Shown here piece after piece: positions 34,101 through 43,100 of a DNA stretch of 64,000 bases. The DNA is from Branchinecta lynchi (Eukaryota > Arthropoda > Branchiopoda > Anostraca > Branchinectidae), in NCBI GenBank assembly GCA_023053575.1, contig JAKZAP010000004.1, forward strand, positions 17,557,624 to 17,621,623. The letters run 5' to 3'. Position numbers and translations under genes: made by a program. A model generated the notes under the pieces. That model had not been told where the DNA came from. It worked only from the letters and a program-made list of their open reading frames with translations, and did no database searches. Positions within the stretch are counted from its first letter, which is position 1. Every line of letters begins with the position of its first letter.

Positions 34101-37100
34101 CTAATTAATTAAATAAACTGTACATATATTAATTCCTGAATTTATTTTCCAAGTCTCTTACGCGTTGAGCAGTAGTGAAATCGTCTAACAGTCAGAAGCT
34201 AGCTAGAAATTTGTACGAGTTCTTCAGAACTGGGCTGGCATATCAAGGACTCGAACAAACTGACTTGACAATAGTCGTTTGCATGATCCGATCTTCGTGG
34301 GGGGAGTGGAGGGATAGGGAATCCGGAATCTTGTGGCATTCATAACTGTCGAACGGGCGATCGGATTTGAACGAAACTGGGCAAGAAAGTTTTTTTTGTT
34401 TACTGATGCAATTGTCGACACATGAACTTAATCACAAGTCAAATCGTTACACGTGCCTGCCAACCGCAGTCAACTACGGAGCGAATTCTACAGCAGAAAT
34501 CCTTATTTTGCTAGAAGCTGCAATTTAAGTAATTAATTAGACTGTATATTTCAGTTCCTTAGAAAAGAGGTTTGTACGCCGAAGTCCCTTCAAGCATGTC
34601 TACGATTTACTATAGAAGACCTTCTGGCTCCGTCTTGGAGCAAAATTTCGAAGTGGCTCATTACGGGAGAAAACTGCTTGCAATCACGAACGCCGCAGGA
34701 TGCTGTGCAGCTGGAGGTTCTAGTAACAGGTAAAGGCGGCTCTCTTGTCTGGTTAGGTTACATTAGTATTTTCCGGACCAAAGCCGAAGCAACATACGGC
34801 GATCACAGTATCTGTCGGTCAGTCAGGTCTTCCGGTAAGGTACTCTTGGAGGACACGATTTTGCAGTTAAGCCAAATAGGGGACTGAGCCCGATTCACAT
34901 TGAAACTTTCGTTTCCCGGGTTCAAACATTCTTGGGGGGGGGGAGGGGGTTAAAGAAACCCTTGTTATTCGGTTGGATTGTTTGGTTCGGATGAAACTTC
35001 ATACATGGTGAGAACATGACCTGATTGACCATATATAGATCTGATTTGGCCAGTGAGGGGAGTTAAAGGGGGATGGGGTCAGAATTCTTGTGAGAAACGT
35101 AGGGAATAGACAGATGAAACTTGGTGAGTGGAATGTTGATGTGCATTTCTGTATCCAGCACCTATTATATTTCTTTCTCCGTTTACTGCATATGTTCGCT
35201 AAATGATACATATATTTTTCATTCACTCATTCATTAAAAGTTCGTCATGCGAGTGGATGACGATATTCTGGTGGATGTGGACTGGATCAACCGTGGTAGG
35301 GGCAAGGGGGATGAATCCGGAAACGTCTGTTCATCGAGCAGATGATCCGGCCCGGATTCGGATGTGCCAAGATCTCAGTAGGCCTACTGTAAATGAGCAT
35401 TTTGAGGTTACTTAGCTAAACGGATATATCAGCTGATTCATTCATTTATTCATACTACACAAACTACATAACATAAATATATGGCCAGAAACAAGATCCC
35501 CTGAAGCTATCTTGTTGGCGACAACTATGAGTCCACTATATTTATGAAAACAGTCGGTAAGCTAGGGTTATTCATTTTTTTTTTTTTATAAATCAACCAG
35601 AATAGCGAAGCGTCATTTTCTTGTGCCACTGGCATGTCTGTCGCTTTTATGGAACTTGAATGTTGTTCACAGTTGTTGATAAAATTATACCTTATCTTAG
35701 CTTATTCGCAGTCAGCTGGGACTGAAGGACTGTTCATGCTTTTTACAATCCAGACCTTCCCTATTTCCGAGATCGGATTATAGGTCATGACATCTGAGCT
35801 CTTAGCTCGTTCTATAGGGTAATTTCGAAGAACCCAAGCCACCCGAAGCAAACCAATCCGACTGGTGTTCCACCCTAATTACCATCGTTACTACGCATAC
35901 CGTCACGGACTGTGGCTTCTTGGCGTCAATGCAGGAACGATTTTTCTATTTTCAGCAAAATATCGTGCCACAGGCCAATCATGTCACAGAGATTTGTAGT
36001 TTTCACGCTTACTACGCTCCCGAGCGTGGTAAGCAAATAGTTACTATTAGTCACTATTTCGAGAAGTTAGGAACGGTCAGCGTAGTAACTTTTCACGAGG
36101 TTGGAACGAAAATAGCAATCATTAATTATTAGAGGGTGGAAAACGCTCTTAGTGTGTCGGACCCTAAAAAAATATCCTTTTTGTTAAAGATTCGGAGCTG
36201 TTCTTCTCTCTCCAAGCTGGGAAGCTGAAGCTTTATCCATGTGATGTTACTACCTTGGGACTAGAGGAGGACAAGCTAAAATACTTTCATTCCGACCCTG
36301 ATGCTACTTTATCCTCCCATAATGTTCCCGCTCTGAGGCTGGGTGGTACTGTACACGTCATTCCGAGGTTAGTTTGACGTTTTGTTTGTCTAAACAGTTG
36401 TTTTCGAGATAAAAAAAAATTAAATGACGGAACACTATGACGCAAAAATTTGCCCCTTCGTCTGCGAGGGATGTCTCACAGATGCAACGAGATATTGCTG
36501 ATGAATGCTGGTAGCGAGGTCGACTTGGGCAAAGTACATGTCAAGTCCTGGCTGAGTGATGGCGGTACAAATCTAAAATTGGGGAGAGGTATTTTTCTCC
36601 TCCCCCTATTCAAAGGCTACCCTTGATTCCCGCATGAGCAGTCTTTAAAGTTTAACTGAAAAGGGCAGAGATGGGACAGTCTTGTTACCCCTCACTTATT
36701 CACTTTAAGATGCTTGAAGACCCGATGAAAATGCGTTACTTCGTTGCTCCGCTATTAATGAATTACTCAATATTCAAATAGTGGAATTTCGCTGTCATAT
36801 TTGTGGTATTACCTGTGCCGTATGCTTGACTAAAAAGATTTATGAAATTTCTTTGTTCAGGCACTAAGCAGTCTTCACCACACTTATCACTGCCCACTGA
36901 AAAGCCGAATTTGTGTTCAGATTCAAACATTCCGCCTCATAGTAGAATTTGCGCTGTGGGGACAGCCGTAGATATTCTGAACCTCACTACTAGAGCAGAT
37001 AGTGGAAAATAAAAAAATCTCCTAGCAGAATCCAAATAACTCAGTGTATTCAGCTAAATGACACAAAAATAGGTTTGCTTTTCAGTTAAACTTTAAGGTT

Positions 37101-40100
37101 TCGCCGGAACTCATAGGTTTAAGGCACAAAACCAGAAATAACTCTACGGAATACGGTGAAAACAAGTGACTGAAGTCTGCTAGTGTTCTACTCCTCATTC
37201 TCGTCTCCGTGAGCTACACCTATCGCCTAGTTCGGGTACACCAGTGTCTAGTTCGACTAACTGGAAATCGTAGTTATTAGCGATGTTCAAAAGGTATCCC
37301 TGTCCGAGATCCACCCAGGCATTTGGTCTCGTATGACACCAGTCACTTAACAGGGGGCATCTAGGTTGTCATTCGATCATAAAACAATACATGTCGAACA
37401 TGTTGTTTATTTATCATGTGATTAACAATCGCGCAGTGTGCTAGTTGATAGGATTATTTCTTTGCAGTATGCGGCAAGTCTTTGTGGCATCTATCACAAG
37501 AAAGATTCCACCAAGCTGTCCCTACAGAGAACTGTCTTACTTTGTAGACCATTGGAAATGGACGGTAAGTGGGAAAGTTCTTGGCAATAAAAAAAAGCCC
37601 CATACTGTGCCCTTACTTTTATATAAGTTAGAGGTGAACAGTTAGCCCAAGGTGTCCGACTGATCCATCAGTAAGTAGTCAGTTCTCGTACTAGGAAAGT
37701 ATACCTAATTATACAAGACAAGTTCTCCCATCACGCCCACCAAACATTAAAGACCCTTTTACGAGACCTAGCGTTCGAGTCGAGAAGGCGAGAAATAGGC
37801 AGCAGAAATTATGGAGAATTTGGTTTCTCTTTGACCAGAACAAGGCGTCAGCCACGCTGTGGAGGTAGTAAGGGCGGGGGGAGTTGGTAACTTAAATATT
37901 CCTTCAGCCCAAGCTGACTGCGAATCATATTTGACAGTTCAAAACGGATAAGTCAGCCGAATTTTATTAGAGCTATATTTCGGCCCTTCTTGGCAAGGAT
38001 CGTATTCAGGCTCAAAGCCGCTCAAGTTGGAAAAAAACAACTTATGGAAAAATTTATCTCTAATAAAATTCAGCTGACGTATCGGTTTTGCACTGTCAAA
38101 CATAGTTGGTGACTTATCTCTGTCGTTAGCACGGCTTGGAGATCCCCGCTGACCCGGCGTCAACCTTCTTCATAAACGTGAACTTCTCTTCAAACGGTGG
38201 AACCCTCTACACATATCCCCACTGGTGTATCCACGACCGACAGCCTTTCCTGCTGAGGCGTTATGACCCAGGACCAATTTTAGAAAAGTTCCTAAAGGAC
38301 GTCTCTAATCTGGGACTCAACATCAGCTTTTTGCCAATGGCGTATTCCTTGAGTTCCTCAGCTGCTCCAGCCAGCCAGGTATCTATGCTTCCGTATTATT
38401 ACTAGTCAAGGCACTAGGCTCTTCGTAATACGGTTACGTAATTCCCCAATTACATGATATTCTCCCTCCCCCCTATTCTCCTATACGTACTAGACCCCAG
38501 CGAGAGAAATCTCAGAAAATCCCCAAACTAGCACCTGTGGCCCCTCTTCGTGAAAGATATAAAAGGAGCTTTGTTCCAGCATTTGTTGAGTTGTACAATA
38601 ACCGGTAGGTTAGTCCCTTCGGTTAAGTGCCATATGGCGATCGCAATTTCTGTCCGTCCGTCGGTCTGTCCAGGTTTTGCTACTTCGGGCACTTCCACAT
38701 AAGCTAGGACGATGGAACTTAGCAGGAATATCAGGGACCCCAAATGAATAAGTTGGAAATAGTCAGTTCCCAGATCCGAGCATCGTAGGGGGAGTGGAGG
38801 GAGGGGGAATCAGGAATCTTGAGGTATTTAGAAATTTTGAACGGGTGATCGGATCTTAATGAAACTTGATATTTGGAAAGACCACCCATGTCAAATCCGG
38901 ACCGGATCGGTGACTTAGGGCAGAGCCGAAAATCTTGGGAAACGCTTAGAGTGGAGGGATCAGGATGAAACTTGGTGGGAAGAACAAGCACAAGTCCTAA
39001 ATACATAGTTTGACATAACCTGACCAGACTCGGGCACTGTGGGGGAGCTCTGGAATCTGGTGATCCCGCGAGTTCGGTACTTCCTGATGTACTAGGACGA
39101 TGAAACTTGGGAGGAGTATCACGGGCCCGAACAGGCTGACTTGTGAATAGTCGTTTGCCCGATCCAACCACCACGGGGGGAGTGGAGGGATGGGGAGCCC
39201 GGATTTAGTGGCATGCATAACTTTTGAACGGGTTATCAGAATTGAATGAAACTTGGCAAGTGGAAAGAGCTATAGTCTCAGATCCTCCACGTCCAGTCCT
39301 GATCGGATTTGATACCTGTGGGGGCGGGGGGATTGTAGTGGGGCACCGGAAATGTCGTGAAACGCTTAGAGTCGAGGTATTGGGATGGAATTTGGTGGGA
39401 AGAAAAAGCATTAACCCTAGATACGTAAATGACAAAACCAGATCGAATCGGGGCTTTATGGGGGAGTTGGAGGCTGTTTCCCGGAATTCCGGTGATCGCC
39501 AGTTAGGATAGTTCCAGATATTCTAAGGACCGATGAAACTTTGCAGGCGTATTAGTGACTTAAGGACCAGACATAATGTCCTAGCAATACTCGTTTTCCT
39601 GGATCCGACCCATCTTTGGGGAGTTGAGGGTAGGGGAATCCGGAAATCTGTGACTTCCGTAAGCTGCGGAACAGGTGGTCCGATTCGAGTGAAACTTTAT
39701 GGGTGATAAGAACTGATCACCTAGACAAACAAAACATGCGTCAGAACCACATGCGACCACGGTTGGAAAAGTTGGAGGAGAGGGGGGGGGGGGGGGTAAC
39801 ATCCACAAAACCAACCGGATGGACAGAAAGGGGTGCAAGTTGGACAGTACCGAGTTTATTCGGCCTTGAGTTGTTATTTGGCGTCTGGATCGAATCCGGA
39901 TGGGTATAGGTGAGGGGGGGGGGGGGGGAGGGTGAAGCTGGAATCCGAAATTTGCAGATAGGCTATGCTCCGATTCCAGTCAAACTTAATGAACGGGAAT
40001 ACGACATGTCAGATAAGCGACTTTTATGGGTCTGGTCGTATTCAGCCACAGCAAGGGGATTCCCCGAAACGATGCGGCTCGCAAATGGGTCAAGCAAGTG

Positions 40101-43100
40101 GAGCGATTCGAATGAAACTTGGAGTGTACACAGATAACATGTCACAAATGACATATTTTAGAGTTCGAACTGGATCCGACGACGGTGGGGGAGAGGAGAG
40201 AGTTACCGAAAGTTCTCAAAACGCTCAGATTTGAATGAAACTTAATAGGCGGTAAGAGAAAATACTTCAGGTAATTTATTTAGGAGTCCGAATCAGATTC
40301 GGCCACGGTAGGGGGAGTTGGAGGAGGTACCAGTAGCAGAAATCGTGTCGCACGTCTAGGGACCAAACGAGTGGATCTACTGGGTTGAAACTTAGAAGGT
40401 AGAATACTGATTTGCCCTAGATGATCCGAGGCGATACCGGTAAAGTTCAGACTTGAGTAAAACTAAATATCCTGTTTATGGGTCCGAATCACATTTTTGG
40501 ATGGCAGGGTATTTTGTGACGTTCACATCTTCTTTCGTGTACCACCTACTCGTATCAAGTGCCATATGAGCTCTTAGCTCTTGTTTTCTTTCGTGACAAT
40601 ACTATATAGTGATAGGGTGTTATGTTATTCATCAATTTTTTATGAAGAAAAGGTCAAATTCGGCGGTAACGCTGTGACAGCCGCTTTTGAAAAATAAAAT
40701 TCTATTCTATTCTATTCTATGAGCGAGTTCCGCCCTCCTAACAATATTAACTATTAGTTACTATTTTCATTCCAGCCTCGTGAAAAGTTACTACGCTGAC
40801 CATTCCAGCCTTGTCGAAATAGTAACTACTTGCTTACCACGCTCGGGAGTGTAGTAAGCGTGGTAACTACGAATCTCTTTGACCTGACTGGTCCGACTAG
40901 CACGCGGTGATGTGTTGGAACACAAAATGTGTTCCAGCCTCGACGCCAAGAGCCAGGATTCGTGACGTCATGCGTAGTAACTGCAGCAAGTAGGGTGAAC
41001 CGCGCTCTGTGTATCTTAGTCAGGAGGTCTTGTGGGCGGATTACCAGAATCTACTGAAGAGTCTACTTCGACCGAAAAAGATCGGCTTCTTTTTTTCTCT
41101 TCACTGCATTGTACTGAGCAATTCACGACGTACAACCTTAGTCGTTTTATTTTAGGTAAGACAGGGAGCGAATGAGAATCTGGATCCCGTAACTGCCGAT
41201 CAGGCTGCCCCTCCTTACCGGACAGTTGAACCGAAACCCACCATGAAGCAGCAGAGCATATTTGACATGCTATCTAGGGAGAAACGACAGTCCCAAGCTG
41301 TACAGGACAAGAATAAAAACGCGTCAACCCCGTCGCAAATTCACCACCAGAACTCGCAGCATCCAATGATTTCTAGGGGCTATAGGCCATCGGATCGTCC
41401 TTCTGTTGAGAACTATGGTCAAGTAACTATTAAAGCAGCCACAGACCAGATGCAGGTCCACACTAACGAAAGAAAGCCATATTCCGAATATGCTTCCCGA
41501 TCTACTCATATGAACAACTCGACTACATACTCGCCCATGTCTGCGCCTCTACCGTATAACTCTCAGACATCTCAAAATGTCGCAGGAAATACTGCCGATA
41601 TTCCAGTTGGACAGGAAACCGTGACCCCCATGAGCAAGCGGGAACTCCAGGGTAATTCTCTCTCCGCTGTAATGGAAGGAGAATGCGGCACACCCCCTGC
41701 TCTGTCACCAGAAGATCGTACAATTCCGCTGTCTCAGCGTCACAAGTACACAGCGTCCTCAGTTACGGGACTAGGTGCTAAAGTTCAACTCGGAAACCAC
41801 AAAGACCCGTTGGTCATTGCAGCTTTGAGTAATACCGCTGATGGAACACTTTCTAGGAAAAAGTTCGAGTACATTGGTACAAGTCTGGCTGTTAAGAACG
41901 AAATCACTCCCAATGAGGATAAGGAAGGAATTGAATCTCATATGCAGGTGATACAATCGACTGTCGATGCTTCCTACCAAACGGAAGGATTGCTCCCTCG
42001 TCATACTAATAACGGCACCGACTTCTTAGCTAGCAGAAAAGATCTAGGATCGAAACACGAGGCTGGAAAAATGGAAAAGCTAGCAAAACAGTTTTCGCAA
42101 TACTTTCAGTCCGCCTCTTCTGCCCCACGACTCAGCTTCAAGCCCCAGGATAAGAGTAGGGTTCAGGTCGCACTTGTCCAGCCAGTTATCAGGAAGCACT
42201 ACCCCCATCAGCTCCAACCACCAGCCAACGATAAAGCTAACACACTTATCAAGAAAACTGACGAGCCTGATCTAGACAACAAGAACGTAATAAGAGACAA
42301 GAGCCGAAAGGATCAGATGATCATAGAGGATAAGACAGAATCCGAGAGTGGCGAGAACTTTAAGAATCAAATTGTACTGGACAACGCTTTAAAGGATTCC
42401 TGGAAGTCCAAAAGTCAGGAAATGCAGGCAGACCAGCAAGAGGTCATCCAGCCACTCCCCACGCCTGACAACTCAACCAAATCAACCCCTGTCGTAAAGA
42501 AATTCGCACCAGTCTTCAAGCCAAAGACCTTTGCTCAGAAGCCCTTCGCATCCCCACTACCCGTCCCCAGCTCATCACAGAAAACTATTCCACAGTTTAT
42601 GGCAAAGAAAAAGCCATTTCAGCCCCAGTCTTCAAACCATCTATCCGGTATGGTGGGAAAGACAAAATCATCTGCAGAAGTAACCGGCAAGAAAGCAATG
42701 CTTGTATTTGGACCTCTTACCACCAAAACGCTCGGTATCAGACCTCCAGCTTTATCTACTATATCGAAACCGTCACCTCTTCGAAAATCGTTGCTTCCAT
42801 CCAAGGTTGTCAAACCGTGTGGAAAGCAGACAAAGATCGCCCTAGAAAAAGGACCGCACAAAAGAAAACCTCTTCAGCTCATTCCTAACGGGATTTCGAA
42901 CATCTCTCCAGCTATCCAGCATGCTCCGTCAGACAAACACCCCCAGGACTCACAAAACTTGCCGCCGCAGATAAAACCTCAGCCGACTTCCACTTCCGCT
43001 AGTTTAAAAAAAAACTCTGCCAAACCCCAGCCGAACCTTCCCACGACGATTCCACGACAGGACTGGAATCCAGAGCGCACACAGACTACTCCGCCAGTAT

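Noticed and set aside
34773..34836. A second small exon after C18orf63 exon 3 (open frame VFSGPKPKQHTAITVSVG)
   Set aside because: It would need a ~43-bp intron, and joining 34729 straight to 36190 restores the family alignment (VTDSELFFSL) exactly.
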